Below, one piece after another: positions 14,521 through 21,547 of a stretch of DNA of 25,665 nt (position 1 is its first letter; each line of letters opens with the position of its first letter). The notes beneath the pieces were generated by a model, which saw nothing but the letters and a program-made list of their open reading frames with translations, was not told the DNA's origin and did not search any database. Where the stretch lies: the NCBI GenBank assembly GCA_005881235.1, contig VBEQ01000206.1:1-25665 (forward strand). Direction: 5' to 3'. The position numbers and the translations under genes are program-made. This DNA is from Chloroflexota bacterium. GTDB lineage: Bacteria; Chloroflexota; Dormibacteria; CF-121.

Positions 14521-14526
14521 TACGCT
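14521..14526 (+). promoter_or_regulatory. Possible -10 element giving a leaderless phosphotransferase mRNA
   Basis: TACGCT fits TAnnnT and ends 8 nt before the ATG at 14535. TTGCCA at 14500-14505 resembles a -35, but the 15-bp spacing is short. There is no ribosome site. Confidence 0.3.
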
Positions 14527-14534
14527 ATGCACCG

Positions 14535-15437
14535 ATGGAGGTCGAGCTGCTGAGTGCGTCGGTTCTGGACCGGGTGCCGGGCTGGCATGGGCGGCCACGG
14601 ACCGCCGAGCCGCTCACGGGCGGTATCACGAACCGGAACTATCGTGTGGCCGTCGACCACGAGGTCTTCGTCGTCCGCGTTCCGGCGGAAAGCGGAAGCC
14701 TGCTGGGCATCGACCGCCGCATCGAGCGCGAGGCCAGCCGTCTCGCGGCGGCTGCGGGCGTCGGCCCCGATGTGATCGCCTTCGTCGAGCCCGAGGGCGT
14801 GCTGGTCACGCGTTTCATCGAAGGACAGCCGGTCCGCGATCACTCGGTCCACGACCCGGTCATGCTGGAGCGAATCGCGCAGTCGCTGCGACGGATCCAT
14901 CAGGCGGGATCCATCGCCAGCGCCTTCTCGCCCTTCCGGGTCGTCGAGGCTTACGCGCTGACCGCGATGCGCCACGGCGGGCGTCTGCCCGCGGCGCACG
15001 AACGCGCGCAGGCCGTGGCGGTCACGATCGAGCGTGCACTTTCCGAGCAGCCAGCGGTACTCTGCCACAACGACCTGCTCAACGCCAACTTCATCGATGA
15101 CGGTGTCTCCATCCGGATCGTGGATTGGGAGTACGCGGGAATGGGCGACCGTTTCTTCGATTTCGGCAATTTCGCCGTCAACCATCAGCTGACGGAGGAC
15201 GACGAGGCGGCCTTATTGATGGCGTACTTCGGCCGGGTCGCCGCCGCCCATCACGCGCGGCTCAGGCTGATGCGCCTCATGTCCGACTACCGCGAGGCGA
15301 TGTGGGGGGTCCTGCAGCAGGCGATTTCTGAACTCGACTTCGACTTCGCAGGCTACGCCGCCAAGCACTTCGATCGCCTGCTCGCCGGAGCCGCCGATCC
15401 ACACTTTCCCGATTGGCTGGAGCAGGCCGGCGCGTGA
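14535..15437 (+). CDS. Choline/thiamine-kinase-like phosphotransferase (APH fold)
   Basis: This 300-residue small-molecule kinase is of the aminoglycoside phosphotransferase/choline kinase superfamily. The nucleotide lobe has GGITNRNYRV (29-38) and FVVRVP with the ATP lysine position taken by Arg48, as in some choline-kinase-like members. The catalytic loop is CHNDLLNANF (H178, D180, N185), and the metal site is D197 in IVDWEYAGMGDRFFDFGNF. LicA and choline/ethanolamine kinases show the same WEYAG and FDFGNF text, so an amino-alcohol substrate is favoured over an antibiotic. The start is ATG 14535; an ATG at 14496 would run into the divergent ubiB-like leader. The stop overlaps the next gene's GTG by 4 bp, so the two are translationally coupled. 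Confidence 0.85.
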   Translation: MEVELLSASVLDRVPGWHGRPRTAEPLTGGITNRNYRVAVDHEVFVVRVPAESGSLLGIDRRIEREASRLAAAAGVGPDVIAFVEPEGVLVTRFIEGQPVRDHSVHDPVMLERIAQSLRRIHQAGSIASAFSPFRVVEAYALTAMRHGGRLPAAHERAQAVAVTIERALSEQPAVLCHNDLLNANFIDDGVSIRIVDWEYAGMGDRFFDFGNFAVNHQLTEDDEAALLMAYFGRVAAAHHARLRLMRLMSDYREAMWGVLQQAISELDFDFAGYAAKHFDRLLAGAADPHFPDWLEQAGA

Positions 15438-17923
15438 CGCTACCCGAGCGGGCTCGGGTCGTGATCATCGGCGGTGGCGTCGGCGGCACCAGCATCGCCT
15501 ACCACCTGGTCAAGCGCGGCTGGCGTGATGTCGTCCTCCTCGAGCGTGCCCAGCTGACCAGCGGCTCGACCTTCCACTCGGCGGGTCTCGTCGGTCAACT
15601 GCGTTCGACGATGCCCCTGACCCGCTTGATGATGAACAGCGTGGCGCTTTACGAAGGGCTCAATGCTGAGACCGGTGTCGACGTCGGCTGGCGCCCGGTG
15701 GGAAGCCTTCGCCTCGCCTCATCGCGCGAGCGGATGGAGGAGTTGGAGCGTCAGGCCGGTTGGGCAACAAGCTTCGGCCTGCCCCTCGAGCTGGTGAGCG
15801 CCGAAGAGGCGCACCGGCGCTTCCCACTCATGACGCAGGAGGGCGTGCTGGGTGCCGCCTTCCTGCCCACCGACGGCTATCTCGATCCCAGCGGGTTGGC
15901 GCTGGCGCTGGCGGAAGGCGCGCGGCGCGGCGGGGCACGGGTTTGTGAGGGCGTGCGCGTCACTGGAATCGGCATCGAACGCGGTGCCGTGCATCGCGTC
16001 GACACGGAGCAGGGCTCGGTCGAGGCCGAGGTCGTCGTCAACGCCGGCGGGATCTACGCCCCGGAGATCGCGGCGATGGCGGAGCTGACAGTTCCGATCA
16101 TTCCGATGGCGCACCAGTACCTCCTGGCGCGAATCAAGGACCAGATTCCGGAGGATCTGCCGACGATGCGCGACCCCGACCTGCTCGTCTACTTCCGCCG
16201 CGACGCCAGCGGTCTCGTGATGGGCGGCTACGAACGCGATCCCGCACCCTGGGGCCTCGACGGCATTGCCCGCGATTTCAACAACCGCCTGCTGCCCGAA
16301 GACTGGTCGCGCTTCGAACCGCTTTCGCAAAACGCCATCAAGCGGGTCCCCGCGCTCGAGCACGCCGATGTGATCAAGCTGATCAATGGACCGGAGGCCT
16401 TCACGCCCGACAACGAGTTCGTCCTCGGCGAGTCGAGCGTTCGCGGGCTCTTTGTCGCGGCCGGCTTCTGCGCCCACGGAATCGCCGGTGCCGGTGGGAT
16501 GGGCCAGGCGATGGCGGAATGGATCATCGATGGCGAGCCGAGCCTCGACCTCTGGAAGATGGACCTGCGGCGGTTTGGTGACGCCTACCGGAAGCGGGAC
16601 TACACGCTCGTTCGCACCATCGAGGTGTACTCGACTTACTATGACATTCACTATCCGAACGAGGAACGTCAGGCCGGACGGCCGCTTCGGCTCTCGCCCA
16701 CCTATCCGCGCTTGACCGCGCTCGGCGCGTCCTTCGGCGAGAAATCCGGGTGGGAACGACCCAATTGGTTCGAGCCAAATGCCAGCGCATTCCCTCCCCC
16801 GCTTGCGGGGGAGGGTCAGGGTGGGGGCCGTGGCCGCCCGGCCGGTTGGGCGGGTCATCACTGGTCCGCTGCCATCCCCGCCGAGCACCGCGCCACCCGC
16901 GAGCGCGCCGGCATCTTCGACGAGACGTCTTTCGCCAAGATCGAGGTCAGCGGTCGCGGAGCGCTTGCCTTCCTGCAGCGTCTCTGCGACAACGAGATGG
17001 ATCGGCCGGTCGGGAGCGTGACCTACACGCAGATGCTGAACCGGCGCGGCGGGATCGAGTGCGACTTCACGGTGACCCGCCTCGACGAGGACCGGTTCTT
17101 GATCGTGACGGGAACCGCTTTCGGCAACCACGATCTCGGATGGATGCGCAGGCACGATCCGCTCGATGGCTCGGTCACCCTGGAAGACGTGGGCGCGACC
17201 CGCGCCTGTCTCGGGCTGTGGGGCCCACGGGCGCGCGACATCCTCCAGCCGCTCACCGACGCCGATCTCTCGAATGACGCCTTTCCTTACCTGACGGCAC
17301 AGCGGATCAGGGTGGGGCCCATTCCCTGCCTGGCACTGCGCGTGACCTACGTCGGCGAGCTCGGCTGGGAACTCTACTGCCCCATCGAGCGAGGGCTCGA
17401 GCTGTGGGACGCGCTCTGGCAAGCCGGCTCGGCGTTCGGGTTGGTTGCGGGCGGCTACCGTGCCATCGACTCGATGCGCTTGGAGAAGGGCTACCGCGTC
17501 TGGAGCACCGACATCACGCCGGAGGACAACCCTTATGAAGCCGGCCTGGGATTCACGGTGCGCCTTGGCAAGCCGATCGACTTCATCGGCAAGGAGGCGC
17601 TGATCAAAGCGAAGGCCGACGGCGTTACCCGGCGCCTGCGCCCATTGCTGCTCGAAGACGGGAGCGCCATCGCGCTCGGCGGCGAGCCCGTTCGTCTTCC
17701 GCCCTCCCCCTCTGGGGGAGGGCAGGGTGGGGGCATCATCGGGCGAGTCACGAGTGGCGGCTACGGATACACCATCGATCGGAGCATTGCGTACGCGTAC
17801 CTCCCCTCGGCGCAGGCGGCGCCGGGCACCAGTGCGCAAGTCCAGGTCTTCGGCCGCTGGGTGCCGGCGACCGTGGCCCGCGAGCCGCTCTTCGACCCGG
17901 CTGGTGAGAGGATCCGGTCCTGA
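15434..17923 (+). CDS. Dimethylglycine/sarcosine dehydrogenase-like flavoprotein (DAO + GcvT domains)
   Basis: This 829-residue two-part enzyme starts at a GTG inside the upstream stop (GTGA). Residues 8-400 are a DAO-type FAD domain with GGGVGG (13-18). STFHSAGL (45-52) places H48 where dimethylglycine and sarcosine dehydrogenases attach FAD covalently. An FAO_M-like linker follows (about 400-445). The C-terminal half, from about 475, is a GcvT-like folate-binding domain (IFDETSFAKIEVSG, CLGLWGPRARDIL, YVGELGWELYCP, YRAIDSMRLEKGYRVWSTDI). It probably oxidises an N-methylated amine and hands the one-carbon unit to tetrahydrofolate. Two REP-like palindromes are inserted in frame at residues 453-465 and 756-767, in surface-loop positions. 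Exact substrate unknown. Confidence 0.9.
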   Translation: MTLPERARVVIIGGGVGGTSIAYHLVKRGWRDVVLLERAQLTSGSTFHSAGLVGQLRSTMPLTRLMMNSVALYEGLNAETGVDVGWRPVGSLRLASSRERMEELERQAGWATSFGLPLELVSAEEAHRRFPLMTQEGVLGAAFLPTDGYLDPSGLALALAEGARRGGARVCEGVRVTGIGIERGAVHRVDTEQGSVEAEVVVNAGGIYAPEIAAMAELTVPIIPMAHQYLLARIKDQIPEDLPTMRDPDLLVYFRRDASGLVMGGYERDPAPWGLDGIARDFNNRLLPEDWSRFEPLSQNAIKRVPALEHADVIKLINGPEAFTPDNEFVLGESSVRGLFVAAGFCAHGIAGAGGMGQAMAEWIIDGEPSLDLWKMDLRRFGDAYRKRDYTLVRTIEVYSTYYDIHYPNEERQAGRPLRLSPTYPRLTALGASFGEKSGWERPNWFEPNASAFPPPLAGEGQGGGRGRPAGWAGHHWSAAIPAEHRATRERAGIFDETSFAKIEVSGRGALAFLQRLCDNEMDRPVGSVTYTQMLNRRGGIECDFTVTRLDEDRFLIVTGTAFGNHDLGWMRRHDPLDGSVTLEDVGATRACLGLWGPRARDILQPLTDADLSNDAFPYLTAQRIRVGPIPCLALRVTYVGELGWELYCPIERGLELWDALWQAGSAFGLVAGGYRAIDSMRLEKGYRVWSTDITPEDNPYEAGLGFTVRLGKPIDFIGKEALIKAKADGVTRRLRPLLLEDGSAIALGGEPVRLPPSPSGGGQGGGIIGRVTSGGYGYTIDRSIAYAYLPSAQAAPGTSAQVQVFGRWVPATVAREPLFDPAGERIRS
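16792..16828 (+). repeat. REP-like palindrome inside the flavoprotein gene, copy 1
   Basis: CCCTCCCCCGC (16792-16802) pairs perfectly with GCGGGGGAGGG (16805-16815) around TT, followed by the tail T plus CAGGGTGGGGGC (16816-16828). It is read in frame as FPPPLAGEGQGGG and falls in the linker before the GcvT domain. Copy 2 carries the same arms and the identical 12-bp tail. Confidence 0.85.
17701..17734 (+). repeat. REP-like palindrome inside the flavoprotein gene, copy 2
   Basis: GCCCTCCCCC (17701-17710) pairs perfectly with GGGGGAGGGC (17714-17723) around TCT, and the tail CAGGGTGGGGGC (17723-17734) is identical to copy 1. It is read as PPSPSGGGQGGG in a C-terminal loop where homologues typically have a short turn such as DGKPV. 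Same orientation as copy 1. Confidence 0.85.
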
Positions 17924-18690
17924 GCGAACGTGAGGAGCTCACGGCGTTTGCCCTCGAGCTCGCCGACGCCGCCGACCGAATCTCGATGCGGCATTTTCGC
18001 CACCGCCCGCGCGTTGATCGAAAACCGGACCGCACCTACGTTACCCAGGCCGACACCGCCATCGAGCTGGAGTTGCGGGAGCGAATCGAAAAGCGGTATC
18101 CGGCACACGGCGTGCTGGCCGAGGAATACGGCGACCGCACCTCGAATCAGGAGACGCGCTGGATCATCGACCCGATCGACGCCACCCACAGCTACCTGCG
18201 GGGCGTGCCGGCATTCGCGACCTTGATCGCGCTCGAACGCGCGGGCCAGCTGGAGGTGGGCGTGATGTCGGCACCGGCGATGCACGAGCGCTGGCACGCG
18301 GTGCGCGGTGGCGGCGCCTGGTCCGGCAAGCGGCGGCTGCGCGTCTCGCAGGTCTCACGCCTCGAGGACGCCCAGGTCTTCTACGCCTCGCGCACGGCGT
18401 TTGCCGCCGCCGGCAAGGAGCGCGGGTTCGATGCCGTCGTCAGCGCGGCCTGGCGCGACCGCGGATTCGGTGACTTCTGGGGTTACGCGCTCGTCACCGA
18501 GGGCGCGGGCGAAGCGATGTTCGAACCGGAGCTCTATTCCTGGGACCTGGCTGCACCACTCATCCTCGTCGAGGAGGCCGGTGGGCGGCTGACCGATTTC
18601 AAGGGGAAGCGAACCTATGCCGGAGGCAACGCCCTGGCCAGCAATGGTCTGCTCCACGACGTCATCCTGGAAAAGCTCAACGGAGCGTAA
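17920..18690 (+). CDS. Inositol monophosphatase-family phosphatase, HisN-like (probable CTG start)
   Basis: This is a lithium-sensitive-fold, Mg-dependent phosphatase. From CTG 17920 it has 256 residues, matching the roughly 260 of HisN-type histidinol-phosphatases. From the only standard start (ATG 17986) it would have 234 and lose the first conserved helix (LTAFALELADAADRISMRHF). Metal-site text: VTQADTAIE, AEEYGD, WIIDPIDATHSYLRG (usually DPIDGTxNF) and YSWDLAAPLILVEEAGG. GVPAFATLIAL favours HisN over inositol phosphatase. GAGAGG lies about 9 nt upstream of the CTG, and the CTGA overlap with the flavoprotein stop mirrors the GTGA overlap one gene earlier. Histidinol phosphate is the best guess, but no his genes are nearby, and the Gly-to-Ala change may alter specificity. 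Confidence 0.82.
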   Translation: MSEREELTAFALELADAADRISMRHFRHRPRVDRKPDRTYVTQADTAIELELRERIEKRYPAHGVLAEEYGDRTSNQETRWIIDPIDATHSYLRGVPAFATLIALERAGQLEVGVMSAPAMHERWHAVRGGGAWSGKRRLRVSQVSRLEDAQVFYASRTAFAAAGKERGFDAVVSAAWRDRGFGDFWGYALVTEGAGEAMFEPELYSWDLAAPLILVEEAGGRLTDFKGKRTYAGGNALASNGLLHDVILEKLNGA

Positions 18691-18711
18691 CGCCAACCCG
18701 TACCTCAGTCC

Positions 18712-19233
18712 ATGCGAAAACTCCTTCTGGCATTGGCCGTGGCCCTCCCCGGATTGCTGCTCGTTCCCCTGGCGGCCAGCGCGGCCAACGCACCGGCTCG
18801 GATCGTCGACTGTTCGGGAGCAGCGCCCTGGTGCTTCAGTCCGAATCCGATCCTGATCACCGTCGGTTCGACGGTGACCTGGACGAATAACACCGGGCCG
18901 AGGCACACGGCGAGCTCCGACACGGGGGCCTGGACTACCGGCAACATCGCACCCGGCGGGACCAGCGCTGCGGTCGCCTTTCCCACGGCCGGGACCTTCC
19001 CCTATCACTGCGCGATCCATCCGAGCATGACGGGCACGGTGATCGTGTCGGCCGCAGCAGCCGCCCCCAGCAGCGCGCCGGTCCGGCGACTCGCGTCCGG
19101 TGGCGGAGGGCCACAACTCCCGATCGGCGCGGCGCTGCTGCTTCTCGGAGTCGGCCTGCTAGCGACGCGCGGCGTTCGCCGCGACCGGCCGCATCGCGCC
19201 GGCGAAGGCATCGACAAACTGCCGCACCAGTAG
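18712..19233 (+). CDS. Membrane-anchored cupredoxin (plastocyanin-like copper protein)
   Basis: This 173-residue exported protein has a signal peptide (1-25, AASAANA at the likely cut). A cupredoxin domain follows (about 28-113) and, after an Ala/Ser/Gly linker, a C-terminal membrane helix (137-152). Type 1 copper ligands are all present: H65 in GPRHTASSD and C100, H103, M106 in YHCAIHPSM. An extra pair, C34 and C41 near the N-terminus of the domain, could form a disulfide. It would carry electrons or bind copper at the outer face. Its 3' end runs 75 bp into the convergent arginase-like gene. No strong ribosome site precedes the ATG. It lies 21 bp after the HisN-like gene and may share its transcript. 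Confidence 0.88.
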   Translation: MRKLLLALAVALPGLLLVPLAASAANAPARIVDCSGAAPWCFSPNPILITVGSTVTWTNNTGPRHTASSDTGAWTTGNIAPGGTSAAVAFPTAGTFPYHCAIHPSMTGTVIVSAAAAAPSSAPVRRLASGGGGPQLPIGAALLLLGVGLLATRGVRRDRPHRAGEGIDKLPHQ

Positions 19234-20067
19234 TCCGTCGGGATCGTTGTCCGGGTTGATCTCGGTGACCACAAGCGCCGCCAGCTTGGGCGAGCCGACG
19301 AACACGCTCAGGCATCGCATCGCGTCGCCCAAGGACAGCGCATCGTAGTGCGGCCAATCCGCGAGAGGGATCTCGGCGGAGTCCATCACGTCGACATCGA
19401 AATGCACCACGATCGCACGCGCGCGCTCCTCGAGACGCACCCGAGCCTCTTGGGCCAGCTCGACCGGCCGGTCATCCATGGAGGTGACCGGATACTTTGC
19501 CATCGCCGAGCTCGTAAGCACTCGAGATTCCTCGGGTTCGATCTCATACGGATGAAACCCGAACAGGGCGATGCGGTCCTCCTCGAGTAGCGGGAATCGT
19601 GGACCGATGTGGGCAAGGTTCGGGTCGCCCTGGCCTATCAGATGCGCGACGCCCATCGAGTCGAAGATGCCCGAGTGTGTCGTCTCTGGTGTGGTCAGGT
19701 CGGCGTCGCCGTCGAAGTAGATCAGGCCGAGATCGGGTTGATGGCGCAGGAGGCCGGCGACGACGCCGAGGGTGATGGTGCAATCGCCGCCGAGCACGAT
19801 CGGGATCAGCTCGCGCTCGACCGCTCCTGCGACCGTGTCGGCGACCTGGCGCGCCACCTTGGCCACCCGCGACTGGCTCTGACGCTTGCGCTCGACGCCA
19901 TCTGGTGCAAAGCGGACCACCGGGAGATCGCCCAGGTCCTCGAGTTCGAGGCCGGCTTCTCGCAGGGCGCCCACCAGCCCGGCCGTGCGCAGCGCGGAAG
20001 GCGCCTTTTCCTGCCCCGGGCCATGGGCACCGGCGCTGGACGGAACGCCGATCAGCCCGAACTTCAT
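19159..20067 (-). CDS. Arginase/agmatinase-fold protein with altered metal ligands
   Basis: This 302-residue protein has a ureohydrolase fold: VLGGDCTITLG, IYFDGDADLTTPETTHSGI, VHFDVDVMDS and a TEINPDNDPDG end. In active arginases the dinuclear Mn site uses two His and four Asp. Here the four Asp persist (D119, D123, D224, D226), but the GGDH histidine is C96 and the DAHxD histidine is D121. The protein may bind another metal, hydrolyse a different C-N bond or have lost activity. ATG 20067 has GGAAGG 4-5 nt upstream, placed right after the stop of the flavin split-barrel gene (10-bp gap), so these two are probably co-transcribed. The 3' end overlaps the cupredoxin gene on the other strand. 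Confidence 0.85.
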   Translation of the reverse strand: MKFGLIGVPSSAGAHGPGQEKAPSALRTAGLVGALREAGLELEDLGDLPVVRFAPDGVERKRQSQSRVAKVARQVADTVAGAVERELIPIVLGGDCTITLGVVAGLLRHQPDLGLIYFDGDADLTTPETTHSGIFDSMGVAHLIGQGDPNLAHIGPRFPLLEEDRIALFGFHPYEIEPEESRVLTSSAMAKYPVTSMDDRPVELAQEARVRLEERARAIVVHFDVDVMDSAEIPLADWPHYDALSLGDAMRCLSVFVGSPKLAALVVTEINPDNDPDGLLVRQFVDAFAGAMRPVAANAARR

Positions 20068-20077
20068 CGTCCTTCCG

Positions 20078-20452
20078 CTACGGTACCTCGACGCGCACCA
20101 GGACGTGCGAGCCATCTCGAACCATCCGCCGGAGTCCCTCCGGGGTGGGCGCGCCCCACATCCCCCAACGCTCGACGATCATCTCTTGAACGGCGGGATC
20201 GAGGTCGCCCGGATCGACAAACCGCACCTTTCCTTCGACCGACGGACCGCCTCCCGGCACCGTCAACCGCGTCCAGGGGTCGGTGCGCCAGCGTGCCACG
20301 CGAAGCGCGTAGGCGTAATTGAAAAGGTAGATCTCGCCGGCGGCGGTGGCAACGAACCAGACGCGGACCGCCCGCTCGCGGCTGTCCTCGCGCGAGCCGA
20401 CCAGTAACTCATCCGTGCCCTCAAGGGCTTTCTCAAATCCCGGCGGCAGCAC
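20078..20452 (-). CDS. Pyridoxamine 5'-phosphate oxidase-like split-barrel protein
   Basis: With GTG 20452 the protein has 124 residues. The strand pattern RAVRVWFVATAAGEIYLFNY, followed by RVARWRTDPWTRLTVPGG and VEGKVRFVDP, is that of flavin- or F420-binding split barrels. The C-terminal helix and strand (VERWGMWG, HVLVRVEV) complete the fold. The substrate and cofactor are not evident. The frame stays open far upstream (to 21109), but that part is the antisense of the divergent phosphodiesterase, so a start near 20452 is required; CTG 20461 is an alternative. Only 18 bp separate it from the divergent gene. It sits 10 bp upstream of the arginase-like gene. Confidence 0.68.
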   Translation of the reverse strand: MLPPGFEKALEGTDELLVGSREDSRERAVRVWFVATAAGEIYLFNYAYALRVARWRTDPWTRLTVPGGGPSVEGKVRFVDPGDLDPAVQEMIVERWGMWGAPTPEGLRRMVRDGSHVLVRVEVP

Positions 20453-20458
20453 GCCCGT

Positions 20459-20464
20459 CAGAAT
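20459..20464 (+). promoter_or_regulatory. Possible -10 element giving a leaderless phosphodiesterase mRNA
   Basis: CAGAAT (four of six matches) ends 6 nt before the ATG at 20471, with no Shine-Dalgarno between. Its -35 would lie inside the divergent split-barrel gene. Weak on its own. Confidence 0.25.
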
Positions 20465-20470
20465 AAGCCG

Positions 20471-21547
20471 ATGACGCGAGTGGTCCTGCTCGGGCTGGAT
20501 GGCTTTCCCCATCGCGCCATCTCCGCCGACCTCACGCCGCGCATGTGGGACCTCGCCCAGCGTGGCGGTCGGGCCTCGAGCGGCGGCACCACCGACCTCC
20601 CCTCCTCGACCGACCCGGGCTTCTGCTCCCTGCTGACCGGATGCCGGCCGTCGACTCACGGTGTTCGAACCACCTCGTGGCGCTACGCGAAGCTGCCGGC
20701 GTGGGCCGGCGTGGAGACGCCGGGCGTGCCCACGATCTTCGATGGCTGCCGCGCGGCGGGGATCCGCACCGCGGCCATCGTTGCCGACGACCGTGGACTG
20801 CTGTGCACCGGATCGGCCGACACACGATGGCCCCCCGGCGGCGCCATCCCGCCTGGAACGAAGCTGGATGCGCACGGCTATCCCGTGAACGCGGTCGTTC
20901 GGCCCCAGCTGCTGCAGGCGCTCGGCGACGAGGCCAACGGCTTCGTGTTCGGACATCTGAACGAATCGGACACGGTCGGCCACGACCACGGCCCGGAGAG
21001 TGAGGCGGCCCAAGCGTGCTACCGTGCCACCGACCAGGTGGTCGGCGAGCTGCTGAACGCGCTCGCCGGCGGCTGGGCGGAGACCGTCATCGTGATCGTC
21101 TCCGATCACGACATGCAGTCACGGAACGGCTCGGTGCCAATCGACCCCATGGCACACAACACGCACGGCTGGTGGGACGCCTATATCCCGGACGGCGGTG
21201 CGGCGCTGGTCCACCTCCTTCCCGGCGTGGATCCGCAGGAAGCCGGCGCAGCCCTCGAGCGGATCGACGGCATCGAAACCTGCGTGGCGTCGAATGACTC
21301 GCTGGCGATCGTCGGTGCCGAGCCCGGACGCATCTTCGCCGCGCCCATCTATTCCGCGGGAGGCTTCCATGGCGCCCCAGTGACCGCCCGAACCGTTGCG
21401 CTGGTCGGAGGCGGCGACCCGGCGGTCCCAAAGATCGCTCGCGCCATGACGGTGAAGCGACCCCATCTCACCGATTGGGCGCCCACGATTGCGTCCCTTC
21501 TGGGAATCGACCTCGGCCCGGTCGACGGTGAAAGCCTGCTCGGTTAG
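20471..21547 (+). CDS. Alkaline phosphatase-superfamily phosphodiesterase/nucleotide pyrophosphatase
   Basis: This 358-residue enzyme of the type I phosphodiesterase/NPP group has no signal peptide, so it is likely cytosolic. Two-metal site text: VLLGLDG (D10), STDPGFCSLLTGCRPSTHG with the nucleophile position at T47 (or S46), NESDTVGHDHGPE, VSDHDM and GGFHGAP. In many homologues the nucleophile segment reads TFPN or TxP, and the SDHGM segment has Gly where this protein has Asp, so it is a divergent member. The substrate could be a nucleotide or phosphonate ester. The C-terminus (TDWAPTIASLLGI, DGESLL) is typical. Stop codon bases are shared with the convergent metallohydrolase in TTAG. Confidence 0.85.
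   Translation: MTRVVLLGLDGFPHRAISADLTPRMWDLAQRGGRASSGGTTDLPSSTDPGFCSLLTGCRPSTHGVRTTSWRYAKLPAWAGVETPGVPTIFDGCRAAGIRTAAIVADDRGLLCTGSADTRWPPGGAIPPGTKLDAHGYPVNAVVRPQLLQALGDEANGFVFGHLNESDTVGHDHGPESEAAQACYRATDQVVGELLNALAGGWAETVIVIVSDHDMQSRNGSVPIDPMAHNTHGWWDAYIPDGGAALVHLLPGVDPQEAGAALERIDGIETCVASNDSLAIVGAEPGRIFAAPIYSAGGFHGAPVTARTVALVGGGDPAVPKIARAMTVKRPHLTDWAPTIASLLGIDLGPVDGESLLG

Noticed and set aside
13331..15100. 589-codon plus-strand frame across ubiB-like and phosphotransferase genes
   Set aside because: Spans two divergent real genes and reads as Asp/Arg/His-rich noise with no recognisable domain.
16792..16815. The flavoprotein hairpin as a transcription terminator
   Set aside because: It lies inside a continuous reading frame, has no T-run after it and recurs as a shared repeat with the same 12-bp tail.
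15719..17839. 706-codon open frame antisense to the flavoprotein gene
   Set aside because: Its product is His/Arg/Gln-rich with no domain, and it mirrors a gene with complete family motifs; long antisense frames are expected in GC-rich coding DNA.
20453..21109. Upstream extension of the split-barrel gene by over 200 codons
   Set aside because: The extension is antisense to the phosphodiesterase and has no domain; the split barrel is complete from 20452.
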